DNA of 64,000 nt from Echinococcus granulosus. Taxonomy: Eukaryota > Platyhelminthes > Cestoda > Cyclophyllidea > Taeniidae. Both the position numbers and the translations under genes were made by a program. Numbering within the stretch: the first letter of the stretch is position 1; each line of letters opens with the position of its first letter. Below, one piece after another: positions 11,801 through 26,173 of the stretch. Under the pieces are notes generated by a model. That model had not been told where the DNA came from. It made no database searches and was given only the letters and a program-made list of their open reading frames with translations. Where the stretch lies: the NCBI RefSeq assembly GCF_000524195.1, contig NW_020170418.1, positions 364,336 through 428,335 on the forward strand, read 5' to 3'.

Positions 11801-14800
11801 CGGATAGTAAGACTCATGCGCAATGTTGCCTAATACGAGTCCAATTCTGCATATACAACCACTTTATTCCATAGAATAAGTTATAAGGGATCTGGAACCT
11901 AATGAATAAAACACAACATTTCTCGACAAATGTAATGTTGATGTTGGCTAGATTATATTTACATTTAATTTTAACCCCGATTGCGCTGCATTAAAAGGTG
12001 CCAAATAACTCAAGCTGTGACCACTTTTAGAATTGGTTGTTACAAAGCATGCGCTACGAAGGAATTTCTACCGATCATTCTTCATACAAGTGCGAACACT
12101 TACAGAAAGGGCGCGCACCCACACACAGGAACCCACTTCTGCGTACTTTCTTCCCATGCTTATTTGGTGCTTTCACTTAGGTTCTTGTCAGAAAAAGAGT
12201 ACTGAGAACACTTTTTAGTCGAAGTCATCTTATCATCATGAATTCCATCCTTGGCCGGCAAAGAGATTTAATGGACCATGGGAGGTAAACGCATCTAGAC
12301 TAACAGATTATACAACGGGACGTCAAGAGAGATTAATTGAAGGTTCTCAATTAGCTACTTGGGACTATCTTCCTTGGTAATGCTTTTATGAGTTGTCAAT
12401 TTCAGCTACTCTTCCTCTACTCATACTCCGAGTTGTGTAATTCATTGTAAATCGGGTTTTGATAATAAATGGCCGTTTTTTGACCTGTGCACAGGTTAAT
12501 CATGCGACTGAACAGAAGGCAGTAAACCCCCATCAGCTTATGCATCTGACCGAGGAGGAAACGTACTGCTTAGAAATGGTTTTCTACAAGCACGAGATCA
12601 TTACAGAAATATAAATTCGGAAGGGGTGAACTTCTTAAAGATTTTCTGACTTAACACATGATAACTCCCAAATGCACGATTTCATGCCACGAATTCCATT
12701 TTATTCTAATGCAGCTTAGTAAAATTTAGCTAATACATAGAATGGCACTAAGAAGTGGAACATACGAGCCCAAAATCGTCACAATATATCTCTGTGAGCG
12801 TTTTATGTGGGAATGATAACTATTTACAGGACCACTCTCGTCTTTGTCTTCGAAAAATTACTTCGACGGTAATTACACTGCAAGAAATATGTTAAAATAG
12901 TGATTTGTAGAATAATTTTTTGGCTCGTTGATTGATACAGCTGGAAGGCATGTTTGAATGCGCAGTTGTACTGCATAATACATGCTGATACAAAGTCATC
13001 GAAAGATACTACTCGAATGCAAATGGAGGAAATAATTTCCTCAACAGGAAGATAAACGGGGATGCCTAACTGACCCTTGTCTGTATGTGCGTGTGTAATG
13101 GGTGCGCAGAAAGGGAGGTGGCTTGTAAGGCGGGAGTGGAGTTCAGAGGTCCTAGTCACAAATAAGTACTTCCATGTTTATACTAACAATGCTGTGTCTG
13201 TAGCGGCCAAAATTCACATGAAAGGTCTGCAGTCTACAGCAGCTGGGAGTGCCAAAAACCGTCAAAATTGCTCCTACTGAAGTTTTAGGAATTGCTCCAG
13301 AATCAATTTCCAGTGTTTCCATCAACAGACAAAAATCTGTCCAGCGCCCACAACAGCCCAGCCTTGCGTTGACAAAACCCCCTTTAATAGATACTTTGTC
13401 CATCCCTTCTCGCCTACAAAAATGTTCTTGTTGTCACCGACTTCACCTACGAATCATTCGCACCCACAGCATAATTAAAAGCCAGTACCTGCTTCAGTAG
13501 TAGAAAGCCTGCGTGAAAAAAGTGATGCGTCTTTTCTATTTCCAAAGCAATGCAATTTTACAGTTACCTCAGGTCTTTCACTGTAGAATGTCATTAAAAA
13601 TTGAGTTGCACAAAATACTGTAAAAACTTTCTCTGCCTCTCTGCTAGCGGTAAGAGCTAGATTTGACTGCAAACATGAGATTTTGTCTGGTTAAGGGACT
13701 GAAAACGCCTGCTCGTGCAAAATTTACGCTGAGTTTATAAACAAATTACTGGGTTGTCATTCCCTGCGTATGAAGTGGCAAAGAGCTTCAATATTTAATG
13801 CACCCAATGCCGTATTTTGGATTGGTGGCGAAAATTAAGGACTGTCTTAGTTGAAACATTTTTCCAGGTTAGAATCCTAAATCACGCAATTTACCGATAA
13901 TGGGACAAAATAATATAGATAGACCTATTCGAATGGATAATGACACGAAATTATCATACAGCCTATAGGGATTTTAATCAACTGGAAACACGATGAGCGT
14001 GCTTGCAATGGCCTTACTTCGACGTTACCAATGCTTCATGAAACACATCACGGAAAACCTTGCTGACAACACCTTATAAGCCTCTTTTCATTAATCCGCA
14101 GTAGGGCTTTTCATGGATGGTGCTCCGGTTTAACACAGCTTTGCAACAAATGCTAAGGCTAAGGACAGTAGTGATTAGAAGCAGATTGAGATTTCTTTCA
14201 GGTTTGACCACTTCTGGTCTCCAATGTCATACAATTGTGTATATAATGCCAGACTGTCTGTCTTCTGGATTAACAGGTAGGAGTTGCAAGGTATTGTAAT
14301 ATTGTTAAGGGAAAAATGCTTTACAAGTTTTGCAATCTAATCTAAACTGAAACACTCATTTCATGGGGTAATGAATAGGTTACAAGCCCAGTAAACACAT
14401 CCCATTACCTACTGAAGCAACCAGTATGAGCAAAAAATGAAACAAGATGACTGGAAAAAAATCGCCTAAAAAACACTTCGTTGTCTACTGCATCACAACA
14501 AACTTCACATAAACACTACGATTTTCCATATTTAATTGCTCACAGTGTCAAACAATCATGTAAATCTAGACCACAAATGGTCCCCAAGTTTCTACTAGAA
14601 CGACCGCAAACTCGCGGATTTGTGGGATGCATTTTTGTAAGAAGTAACAACACAGGAGGGTTACCATCTACAGGTTAATTTTACGGTTGAGAGAGTCTAC
14701 TCACAACTTTAGGGACACCAAATACTTCAGTAAATTTTAACAAGCATTTAAAATGTTTTGGCTGACATTTGTTTCAGTAGTTAACACAATTAACTATGAA

Positions 14801-15130
14801 TACTTGTAGAATAGAGAACGTTTGAATAATGCGAGATATAGCGAAAAAGGAGGAACAAAGTGTCTGAATCCTGGCGCAAGCAAAAGGATGAGATGTTCAT
14901 AACAAACTATTAAAGTTATTGAAGGTTCTGTGGGTGATCGCCTCAAAGAGTTCTAACTTGTGCCTACTTTGGCAGTAAATTTAGGGATAGATGCAAGTGA
15001 ACAGGAGGTATGTGCTATAATTAAAGAGCGGTAAGCAAAATGCACGATTTCTTTGACTAACGGTGCAGCACTTTTCAACACGGAGATGAAGCAAACTTGA
15101 ATTTTACTTTGATGCCTTTGAACCCTAAAA

Positions 15131-15230
15131 NNNNNNNNNNNNNNNNNNNNNNNNNNNNNNNNNNNNNNNNNNNNNNNNNNNNNNNNNNNNNNNNNNNNNN
15201 NNNNNNNNNNNNNNNNNNNNNNNNNNNNNN
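15131..15230. other. Assembly gap of 100 N
   Basis: Exactly 100 N, a placeholder of unknown true size. It lies upstream of the first recognised B56 exon, so the missing 5' exon could be hidden here. Confidence 0.99.
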
Positions 15231-16680
15231 ACACATCAAGTGAACGTGCAGTGGCTTCTTAATTTGGTGGTCAGGATGTCATGGTGGTGTAAAAATGAAA
15301 GTCATGCGGAATGTGGCGTTTTCTTTCCCGGATGACTTGTCAACATCCTATGTAGACGGTGTCTCCCGAAACTTTTTCACAGTTCTCCTTTCTGGTATGC
15401 GGCGCGAAAACAGTTGGATCCACGAAGTGAGAAGGAAATTTGTAGTTGCTATCTACTTTGCAGTTAGTCCGGAACCACTGAGTCGTGAAGCAAAAGGGCG
15501 CCGATGTTATGTTTCAAGGGCTGCTCCTAGAATTCACGGGATACTCACTTTTATCTTGAGACAAATTCGTATTCACAGGATTAGACTGTGAGCAGTTTCT
15601 GCGTCACACAGAATGACGTACAAATGCCTACAACAACTCTTGCCTTCACGAGTTCGCACGACTTTATTTGATTTTAGTGGCATTTTTGACAGCACTTAAC
15701 ACAAAGTAAGCATGGGATTAAGCATTCAAGGACCACACGGGTCCGAACCGGTTCATGTGCTGCGTTTCACTCAGTGCATGAAAGCAGATGCCCATATTAG
15801 CAAAATACTTGGATGTAGACTATTCCTGAAAAGCTGGAGTGCTCGCTCTCCTGATCTTAGTGATTTTATCATACCGACTGCGCCTCCATAGCTAAACATT
15901 TTAATTTTGTTTACCACTAAATTTGTGCCTTCCTAAATTATGTTCCAATATTTTGTTCTCAGGAAGTTTAAAGTCTGCAGTACAGCTTTTCTACTGTGAT
16001 GTCCACGTGATGTTGCCCAGTCAGACGACAGGTAAGGCGCTGCAGTACATGGCCCCGTGACGAGAAGGAGAGCTTTATCATTTAATGTAGTCCAACAAAT
16101 GTCGTCATAGAGGACATTTTAATAGGCCGGACCCATCACTTCTGCATTTAAAGGGCAAACAAAGAGGGCTAAAGTCGCAACATGGTTGGAACAATGATGG
16201 TATACTGTCGCAAGGATTATTTTATTGCACCGTGCTTCCTCGTGTTTTTTATTTGCAGTAGAAATAAGGTCACAGAAGGAAGTGAATCTTCTACAACCTG
16301 AAAAATGGAACTGCGACCAGAAGCGCACAAAATGTTCAGCACAGATTGTAGGCAAATGGGCGAAGAATGTGTTGATGAGAGTTTGCAGAACCCGCTTCTA
16401 AAGGGGACGGCTAACCGTATTACCACTTTTGAAATTAGAGCATCCGCTATTTTAATTTTCCCTCAAAACGTCAATTTTTACAGCCTTTTTAAGAGGCACT
16501 ATTAAATGCGCAAATAAATGGCTCTTCTGATTAAAGGGATTTTAGTTTTTTAAAAAATAGCAGATTTTAGGAGTAGTTGTCAAGGGGAAAGTAGTTGATA
16601 AGTACATTTTAAGTCCTTTATATTGGGGTTGACGAAACAAAAAGGGTCACCCAATCTTATTCACAATGTTTTCTTTTTAG

Positions 16681-19600
16681 ACGCTCCAGAAGAAGAACAT
16701 TCACAATTGTTGATCGAAAAGCTAAAATTTTGCTGCACAATCTTTGACTTTACCGTTTTTGACCCAAGCAAAGTGGAGGAGAAGAAAGCAAAGACGGCAA
16801 CGCTGAAGGAGGTGAGTGGGTACCTCTTCGAGTCACCGGCCGCAAGTATCACCTCAGAGGAAGCGGTGTATGCGGCTTGCGCAAACATGTTTGCCGCTAA
16901 TATCTTCCGCCCCCTGCCACCGCCTTCTTCGGCTTTGCAGGCGTCCGTGGGGGATCATTACGAGCCTCCTGACAGTGCCGATGAGGAGGACACTCAGGAA
17001 CCCGCGTGGCCACATCTCGAGGTAAGTTGAGCACCCCGCCCTCTCCATTCTTTCGTCCGATAACCCACGTGATTGCTCTTCACTTTCACTAATTCAGCCT
17101 AAAAAGCATTCAAGCGATCGGTCCATTGCCTTACCAATTTAATTTTATGTGTTGGCAAATTCTTGTTAGTTGATCGTTCGGGTCTATTAAATTGTTGACG
17201 TAACAGACGCAATACCTATGGGTCACTTGAGGTTCAGTGGTAACACTTCCTCCTGCGAAAAACTAGGCACTGGATTGTGAAAATATTTACAGTCCTCTAC
17301 CAATTCATAACCCTGTTTAAACTTTCAATGGCCCGGAGTCGAAACAAATACTCATTGTTTATTTGACTGCTAGGCGCCGATCACCACAACTTAGTTTCAC
17401 CCGCCGATCATGCGGCATGGTCTACAAATTTATGAGGCTTATTTTGATTTACAAAATCCACTTTATGAACAAATAGTTGAATGTTTACATTCCTATTTGG
17501 TTGAACAGCCATCCATTTTACAGAAAACGACATGAAGGGAAGGAAGTACCGAAAAGATTCCAATGAGACGCAAACTATGATTAAACTTTTGACCAGTTGT
17601 TTTGTAAATTATTCTAGACTATTGACTGTTCCAAGCGTAGGTGAGTGAAATTAATTTTCTGGCTTCCTTTAGACATTTGGCTTTTATCTATTCCAAAGGA
17701 CAATTGAAGAGCTTGAAATTACCAAATCTGATACTTTTACGAGGAATTTATGTGAATACCATAGTATTTGCCTATTTGACGCACGAATTGGGCTAACCGT
17801 GAAGTGATTGTAAATGCACCACTTCCCTTCACTCGGTTCACAACTCGTTGCAGGTCATTAGTGAAGCGAGGAGCCAACCATTGCTAAACTGCACTGCGGA
17901 AAGCAGAAAATCACTTCGGAGCTTTGCGATAACAGCAGACTTCGTTACGCCATGTAGTTCATGGAAGAAAGTAATTACCCGACCAAGGGATAATGCTTTT
18001 TCCTGTAACACTGCACTTTAGGTGATGCTATCCAATGCAAGAACAAGAGTACTTCACTGGTCCAAGTAAAAAAAGTTATAATCACAGATAGGAATGCGTA
18101 ATTGTGTCGCTAAACATCTTTGCACGGATTTATGCTTTGATTTATTTTAAATAATTTTTTCATCGTACGAAATGACCTTTGATGGCTGTAAGGTTAAAAC
18201 CTGCTTATCCGTGTCAGGGAGAACGCTCAAAGATCGGGAGTATATTTAAAAAGCTTTTAAACTCTTTTAGTTAAAATGATTGATTCCTGCATATTACGAG
18301 TACTTTTTTCTGGAAAAATTCGGTTTGTATGCGAATTCAAGAAAGTAACTTAAAACTGTACGTCTCGTATTTCCCGACCCTGGGTAGATGTAAGCCTTCA
18401 AAAGTTGATAGTCGTCCAATAAGGTTTTCTTTGAAGGAAGTAGGAAACGGGCGAAATTTATTGACAAGCTATTTTGTTTCCGATTAGGCGATTAATTGGG
18501 TGGGAGGTCTTGTGTGACCCCATTTTATGGAGCATATCTAGTGCATTTAAATCCCAACGATTCGCTTTATCCGGAAGGTAAAATTTAAAACGAGGGATTT
18601 ATGTAAACTATCTGTGCATTACAAGTGTTTTAAAAAATGGCATATTTCTGTTACTTGAATCAGAATGCTAGATGACATATTATTACTGTAGTGCAGAAGT
18701 GTCTTATGTAATCTATTCTTAATGTGTACGGAGTTGTACAAAAATTATTTGACTGCGGCATCACATTGCGATACCTTCGAAGAGAGAAAATTAGGTGATT
18801 CAGGTTTCATCTTTACTGCAACTTCGCGTGACACTCCTGTGTAACCCCCAATTTCTCTCCCCGTTAGGTCACATTTTCAAGTAGCCATTTCGTCAGCGCT
18901 GTTGTTTGTTATATTAGCCGAATGAAAAATAATCGGCGACCACAACATTCATACTGATGAAGATTTATCATAAAACAAAGGAAACGAAAGTGACCGATGT
19001 TGGGGATGAAGGAGGTTGCATATGTACGTCGTTAAAGTCAAACGTGTTAATACACGAGCCCCAAGTGCAGTAGAGATATTTACAGACAGACGGGTGAGTG
19101 AAGGTAGGCGCGTAGCTTTGTCCGAATGACGAAGTTGGTGTAGGTTAAAACACTATTGGTCTATTAGCACTTTAATGGAAGGTGAACATCACGAATATGG
19201 GCCAACATTCCATCCCTCACTTTTTGAAGCATGGATCATGATCAGAGCCAGATGCGCGTTGAAAACGGAGGCGCAGAAAAAGTGAACATTGCAAAGTACA
19301 GTTGTAATTATTAAACTAAGCCTGTAAAACTTTAGGGATTACTTATTTGTAAAGTCCGGGAGCACTTTACAGCATTACCAATCGGACCGAGAGCTGAGCC
19401 ATCGACATTGGTCTCGGATTTACTACTCGAATTTACACTGCAAAATACTGCAAAAGAAGAATAGAATATTCAAAAAAAGTCATAGTGGGTAATTAAGCAG
19501 GGATTTGTGCACCACGTAATATTGCAACTGCTTCTACAATTTGTTGTTTTCCAACTGCTCTCACACATTTCGAAAATTTGTCTGACCAGCTCTTTTCGAC

Positions 19601-22600
19601 CCCTTTGAGGTAACAGCGCCATTTGGCTTATAAGGTGTACCTCCACAATCGCTGAGTTCCTCCTTCCACATTCTCACCTACTTTCTGTCGAAGGTAACAA
19701 AACAAACTACAGGAAAAAGTAATGCCTCATTTTGTTCATGCGAATGAATCGTGTTCATTTCATTTGTTATCAAGTACAATTGGTAAGTCGCTTTAAGTAC
19801 ACCTAAAACATTTAGCAAAAGTGGCAACTCATTGCAATTTACTTGGATTCAGTGATATAAAATAAAATGTCAATCTGCAATTATACAACAAAGGGAAATT
19901 TTAACATGCATCACATTATCTTTCAAAGATGGAAGAAAAATGAACAATTTTAATTGAGATTTTTGAAAAAATGAGCTTAACATGCCGGGTAAATTAATAC
20001 TACTGGAATTTCTTTATTTAGCTGGTATACGAGATCTTTCTACGCTTCCTTTCCCTCCTGGACATCAAAACACTCTTCCTGAAGAAGTACATAGACAGGG
20101 CGTTTGTACTCAACCTCCTTGCCATCTTCGACACCGAGGACCGTCGTGAGAGAGCCTGTGCGAAGATGATACTGCATAAGATCTACACAAAGATATTCCA
20201 ACTTCGAGCCTTCATTCGAGAGCAGATCATCGTCACACTTCAGAGGTGAGCGCAGGTTGCCGCACAGTAGTCTTAGGACGAGTTTCCGCTCTCGCCTGAT
20301 TGGCAGGTCTTGCGGTGCAGCTTAGATTTACTATGGCGGCAAGGATGAACTTGATCAACACAATGTGCAGTGCATTTGGAAAAAGCACAAAAACCGTCAT
20401 CTCACCCACGTTCAAACTGTTCGTACACCACACGATCACAAAGTGATACACCGTATTATTCCAAGTCGAGTGATATGAGTACAATCGCAGTCTTGCCTTA
20501 AAAAGGACCGATGATCAGAGAAAGCAAAACTTTATATGATCCCTAAAACTGTTGGAATAGCTCACCGCTTGCATTTGAGATTTTATTATTCCACTTTCGC
20601 GTTAACAGTGAATTAGATTAAAACTTTTTATTTCATTAAATACTGCGAATGATCATTACGGTGGACTAATCTATCAACCGCTACTTATCTAAAGGCCTCT
20701 AGATGGTTGTTGGTAGATAAGACCACATTATTTGACGTCAGATCTACGCAGCCGAAACTGATGCGACGTACCATGCTCTTACTAACGGATGCCCCAAAGC
20801 CTACTTTGAAGTTCACATGCAGAGAAGACACCATTTATGTATAAAGCGTGTCTGCTAACCCGTAATGCAACCTTTCCTGAGGGAATAGTACGACGTGTTA
20901 CCTTAAGACTCGGGAAGTGCTAAAATGTAAGAGTAAATTACCGGTTGAGAGGTTTAGTTTGATGCCCGATAGGGTGATTAATAAAAGAAAAAATAAAGCA
21001 AAAGTTGCTCAATTCTTCTACTCTACAAAAACCGCACTAACCGTGCCGTTTAAATAAAGAAAAGTTTCGATTTTAAAAAAATTCACCAGAAGGACGTGGT
21101 AGATTTTGCATCTTGCTGCTATTTCCTCCGATACACCAGCGGGCACCACGACACTCACAATGATATGGAAGGTTAGGTAATTTAACGTTAACATTTGCAA
21201 AAATGGGTATTTAAATTAGAAAGCCATGTTTATGGGAGAACATAGAAAAACCGAAAAAGTAGCTTTTACAAAATATGTAGCGGATCAGATTACACTGATG
21301 ACCTCTTTGACGTCAAAACGAAAATGCCTATTCCATTCAGAGCTATTTTTAAACAAACATATAAAGTAGTTTGCTATTTTAAAAGTATCTCCCTTCCTCT
21401 TTTACAGCTTTGTTTGTGAGGCCGAGCAATTCAACGGAATTGGGGAGCTATTGGAGATATACGGAAGGTGAGAAAAGCAGTTCCGTTTACTGGTGCACAT
21501 ACTTTCCGTTTTGATTTAAAACAAAGTTTACCTGTCAAGCCTAAGTATTAAACTAACTCACTGTCCAGAACAATCCAGGGCGGGGTCTCAAAGGATTTTT
21601 AAAACGAAAAAGCAATTTCTATGCTGGTCTTGCCCGACCTTACTAATAAAAAATGGACGGTAAGATATCACAGAGGTACACATGCATCTGGAAAAAACTA
21701 CAGTCACATTCATTGTTTTTCCAACTTCATACACTTTAGTTAACTTGATGGACTTCCTCGTTTGCTGTTAAAAGATGGAACAGTACATTTAATAACCATA
21801 AATTAAGTCATTCAGGGGTATCACACTGCCTTTAATGGAAGTGTGTAGTTTTGCTGGAGGACCTCATCAAAAAGCTACTTTACGCACAACTTTTTTAGCA
21901 TCGTGAGTGGATGCCAAACACCATTGAAAGAAGAGCAGGTAGAGAACCTGCGAAGAGTGATCCTGCCACTTCACAAGCCCCGATCCATTTCCGCATATCA
22001 CCCTCAACTCGCTTACTGTATTGTACAGTTTCTGGAAAAGGACAGATCTCTTCTTCGATACGTGAGTGTTTTTCCCATCCCTCCCTTCTACTTTCAAGGA
22101 TCTTATGACTTAGCACTCTTCTCTAAGTGTAAAATTTTATCTCTGCTGACATTCTGCTTGGAGAAGGGGGTTAATTGCAATGGATAACGGGTTATTTAAA
22201 CATACGAAAGTGAAGTCTAGCAAATACCGAGGCTGAAGAGTTCCAAACAACAAAAGCATACGCTGCTTTTCTATCCATTCATACTTGTGTGATACTTCAA
22301 GGGATGAAATTGCTGCGGAATAATCTTTGAGCTTATTCTACCAGTGTGTATATGGGTAGTCACTTTTTGGAACGACTTTAAGCAATAAGCCCTCCTCAAC
22401 CAATGTTTTATTTCTTCTGCATAAATGAGATAACTCTTCTTTCAACGTTTTTCATTGAAAGGTTGTTAACGGAGGGATTTTGAAATATTGGCCAAAGACT
22501 GACAGTGCAAAGGCGGTCATGTTTTTGAATGAGCTTGAAGAGTTTCTAGAAATGGTCTCCGAGACGGATTTTGAATCAGTGATGGTGCCCGTCTTCAAGA

Positions 22601-25446
22601 GACTAGCAGCCGGCTATACCAATTGTCATTTTCAGGTAGGCAAACTGTTTACGCTAAGTTTGCCTGTACTGATTTGTGGTGTTACCAATGTCTCGGTTTA
22701 GCCGTAGGCCGAAATGCGCAGTAGGCCAGCGACAGAAGGCGTTTTAATCTAGAGTGGCCACTGAGCGCCTCAATCAAACCTTGCAACAGGGTGGTTCAAG
22801 GTATTAGTTATCAGAATAAGGCTAGCCTAATAAAACTAGTAGCTGACATCAAAAGGAAGAAAGGGTTCTCTGCAGAACCAAACAGCGCGCTTAGCACTTA
22901 ACTATCCACGTAGACTTTTGCAACCCTCCATCTGTGTGGAACGAGGTTTTAGTCAATTACAGAGATTAAAGTGTTTAATGTGATTAAAGTGTTTCCTTTG
23001 TACTTTTCTACACCGGGAAATTACCCGTAGAACAAAACATCTAGTCATATACTTATTAGTATTTGAAAATGCTTATTGTTAATAGAATAATTTTCCAACT
23101 GTAGGTGTTTGATCATCAAACTATTTTTTGTATGAAGTTAAAAATTACAGCTGTAAGCCGTAATAACGTGTACCTCTTTAAACATACAAACAGCACTCTG
23201 TCTTGTGTACAGGTGAGAGGATGATGTTAGGAGAAAGGTTGACTAAAATTACAGGTAGTCAGTGTGTTAATGCGTATGATAACGCCAAGATGGTGTCCTC
23301 CCTTCCCAGCTGGCAGAACGCTCCTTAATCGTCACCTACAATGCCACCGTCTTCAGTATGGCCTCCCATCACGCCAACCAACTCATGCCCATCGTCCTGC
23401 CCGCCTTGAAGGCGGCTTTGCAGCACTGGCACATGTAATAGCACCCCATCTCTACATTCTTCTCTTGCCCATCCATTGTGTCATTTGATAGGAGACGTCG
23501 AGAGCATGTCTCTATTTCGTAAAACCGGAAATAGGTCGTAATATTTAATAAGTACTCTCACCCAAGTCCGAAAAGAACTGCGACCGAATAAAATTACAAT
23601 AGTTAGTTGTGTAAAATTTGTTCAGGAACATCCAGTGTAAACTTCTGTGTGAAATGAAAAGTGGGAGCGCTACCGATGTACGTGCAAAGCCGTGTTTCCA
23701 ACTGTGAAAATGTGGTGAGGTCAGATCAGCCCTGATAGCCAATGTGTATTCGGTAGAACTACGAGTCTCCCCCATTAAATCGCCCAATTGCTAACTCTTT
23801 ATTTGAAAACTTACAAATGACAATCCAGAAGCCAAGAATAGTTCATTAATAGCTATACATAGTTGATGGAATTTGTTGCTTTTGCAATGCGTACCAGATG
23901 ACAGAAGTTCTTTTATGACCTTGCCAGAAATAGAGAGGAATTTGTATCACGGCTACACCTATTCGAGAGCACATTAAGGCAGCATTAAATAACAGTTGTT
24001 GCACAATTTTATTTAAATCTGTAAGGCGGATTCTGCATGTCTGCCTAAAAAACCCACTTGCTTTCATTGTAGTGGAATACAGGAGCATGCTGAAACCATT
24101 CTGGACAAATGGAAAGGAGTTGATCCCGACCTCTTTGAGCGCTGTATGCACGATCTTGCGCATAACAAAGAAATGTATGTTGAAAAGCATTTATGTGTAT
24201 GTGCAACATGTCGGTAGATAAATCTATATAGGTAGGTAGTGATCCCCTAGTTGTTTCCGAGACATCACTTTACTAGAGACCTTCATTTGGGCGAAAGGAT
24301 GCGACAATAACGCCAACAATGGTCCATGATGTGAATGCGTTGTGCAACCACATTTTGTTACCACTAACAAGTAATTAGCCTAAGTAATTTGTACCAATTT
24401 TTTTAAGTCTCTTCTCAGAAGGCATGTGTACGTTTTTCTTTACATCATTGTTTATCTGAGGTCATATTTGAACAAGTATCTTAGGCTTTGCAAATGTTCA
24501 AAGGTTATTTCACATAAGAAGTTATGCTACAGAAATATGCGGGTTCCCTTTTTTGGTCTGGCACAAAATAATTCCATATGACCCTCTATTTAGTCCACGA
24601 GGCGGTGCTTCTAAGTCATGCAGATTTGCAGAAAGTACATACTTGCTGGACAGACTTTATGACACTTCCATGAAAATTAGTTTATTAAATCAGTTCAGTC
24701 TCAATGACGCCTTGAAGGCAGTGGAAGGTAGGGCACTTCGAGCATGGTTTAGTGGCTAGTGTCAACTGCCGTGGCGTTTAAAAAGTACATAAATCAGCCT
24801 GATTTTGAGATTGCTTGAAGGTGGTGTACAAACGAGAGGTGTCTTCGAATTCACTCTCGTTCCATAAACGCACAACGAGGCTTCAAAGCACCCCTGGCAT
24901 TTCTGAACACATGATTTCTTAAAAGCGTCAACCTTATCGTCGAATTTTTTCTTTTTGTTGCATAACTTATTTTTGCAAAGAAGAACCATAACAGTTATTC
25001 TGCTAGTAATTGAACATAAAAGCAGTTCAGGCAGAAGAACCAACAGAAGTATGGAAAATGATAATGAAAATGAAAATGATATATCGAGCTTGTGCAGATT
25101 TTAATAACTAAGATAAGATTTCCATAATAACCTCACGTAAAACCATCCCTCATGCTTTCGTTTTACTTTAATAGGATTCCATTCCTCCATAGTGATGGTT
25201 AGGTGAAAGCATCTCTCCGTGAAATATATAAAATTTTGCTTTATTTTGTAGAGAAATCAAACGCACTAAAGCCAGAAAAAATTTGTGGAGTAAAATAGAG
25301 AAGTGCGCAGCCAAACACTCAGAATCGGCGCTGAACAATCACACAGAGATGAGTGGGGCAGGCGACGTAGCGGCCCAAGACTCCGTCAGGAAAGCAGCCT
25401 CGGAAATGCTTAACGGGGGTACGCCCAACCGCACAATTCCAACCAG
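16681..25446 (+). CDS. Serine/threonine protein phosphatase 2A regulatory subunit B' (B56 family); 5' end not found
   Basis: Targets the PP2A core dimer to substrates; a HEAT-like repeat protein. Eight exons join in frame: 16681-17021, 20022-20245, 21408-21467, 21899-22061, 22462-22635, 23310-23434, 24073-24174, 25252-25446. Family landmarks in order: [100 protein letters not shown]. Of the residues I recall for the LxxIxE-motif pocket (H187, R188, Y190, R197 in human numbering), the stretch [14 protein letters not shown] keeps H, Y and R but has K for R188. The first exon shown begins in phase 1 (G|ACGCT, ..DAPEEEH), so at least one upstream exon is missing; I could not identify it between 7 and 16.6 kb. 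Introns are 0.4-3 kb. Divergence prevents assigning a vertebrate isoform. Confidence 0.92.
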
Positions 25447-25890
25447 GTATGATCACCGGTAACTGGTAATCCGTGAATTCTATGTCAATCATTCAGCAAT
25501 ACTTGAATGAACAGACCACTACTGTACCCGTGTACTGTACGCTTGTGAAATGTGAAGTCTACGAGAAGACGATTAAAAAGTACGAAAATTTAAAAGAGGA
25601 TTAAGGTGGATTACGAATGCATTTAGATGTTCTCTTAAATAAATGAGCAGAGCAGCTCTCTGGGTAACCACTCCTCTGCTGCCCATCCGCGGTCGAGTCT
25701 CTCATTGTAACGTCAATTGTTAGTATCAATAAAACTTCCATAAAAAGTTTCCACTTCGTTTCCAAATGGCCCGGAACAACTAATAAACCATTGCTGAACG
25801 TTAGGGAATAGCAAAACATTCTCCTTTAAAGTACGTATCACATTAGTTAGATCGAATGACGCACCTTCCTGAAAAGGAATTGCCTTTCAG

Positions 25891-25915
25891 TGTAACTTCT
25901 TTTTCTAGTGAATAA
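25891..25915 (+). CDS. Tentative last coding exon of the B56 gene
   Basis: The exon ending at 25446 leaves two bases (AG). An acceptor at 25889-25890 (..TGCCTTTCAG|T) continues that phase as a short tail SVTSFSSE and stop TAA at 25913-25915. A second acceptor at 25907-25908 would give SE-stop in the same frame. An AATAAA lies about 250 nt downstream. The tail is too short to recognise by homology, so this rests only on phase and splice sites. Confidence 0.35.
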
Positions 25916-26167
25916 CTGCACTGTCCAAACTATTTGCATCGAATGTTAAACAGGCATATGCATACTAGGGAGAACTTTCTAAGTCGACCTTTTTAGGAAT
26001 TTAAAAAACCGTTGACGCCTCACTTCAAAAGTATGCGACTCTCAAGTCTGTGCAACCTTGGTCCTTAAAAAATGCGTTCCATGCAAAAACTGTTAAGTGA
26101 CGCTTTTGATGATATTTAAAAGGTCTCGTTCACGCCATCATGATTAACACTGTACATTTGCAGTCTG

Positions 26168-26173
26168 AATAAA
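26168..26173 (+). promoter_or_regulatory. Possible polyadenylation signal AATAAA for the B56 gene
   Basis: Canonical hexamer 253 nt after the tentative stop at 25915. Supports the proposed 3' end but is weak on its own in AT-rich DNA. Confidence 0.3.

Larger units (their letters stand above)
6971..16680. other. Gene-poor interval between fumarase and B56
   Basis: Opens with the fumarase 5' flank, holds repeat copies at 7486, 8250 and 8684, then about 7.8 kb of AT-rich sequence. 13213-13500 is open on both strands and Ser/Pro/Thr/Gln-rich on the + strand (IAPESISSVSINRQ), which would suit a disordered N-terminal exon, but its phase does not join the B56 exon at 16681. 15295-15591 is another unassigned + frame. 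The B56 promoter and first exon should be in this interval. Confidence 0.5.

Noticed and set aside
13213..13500. Ser/Pro/Gln-rich open frame as the B56 N-terminal exon
   Set aside because: No in-frame GGT that would supply the phase-1 G needed at 16681, and the antisense strand is equally open.
23846..24190. 114-codon reverse-strand frame
   Set aside because: Overlaps the B56 exon 24073-24174 antisense; no recognisable content.
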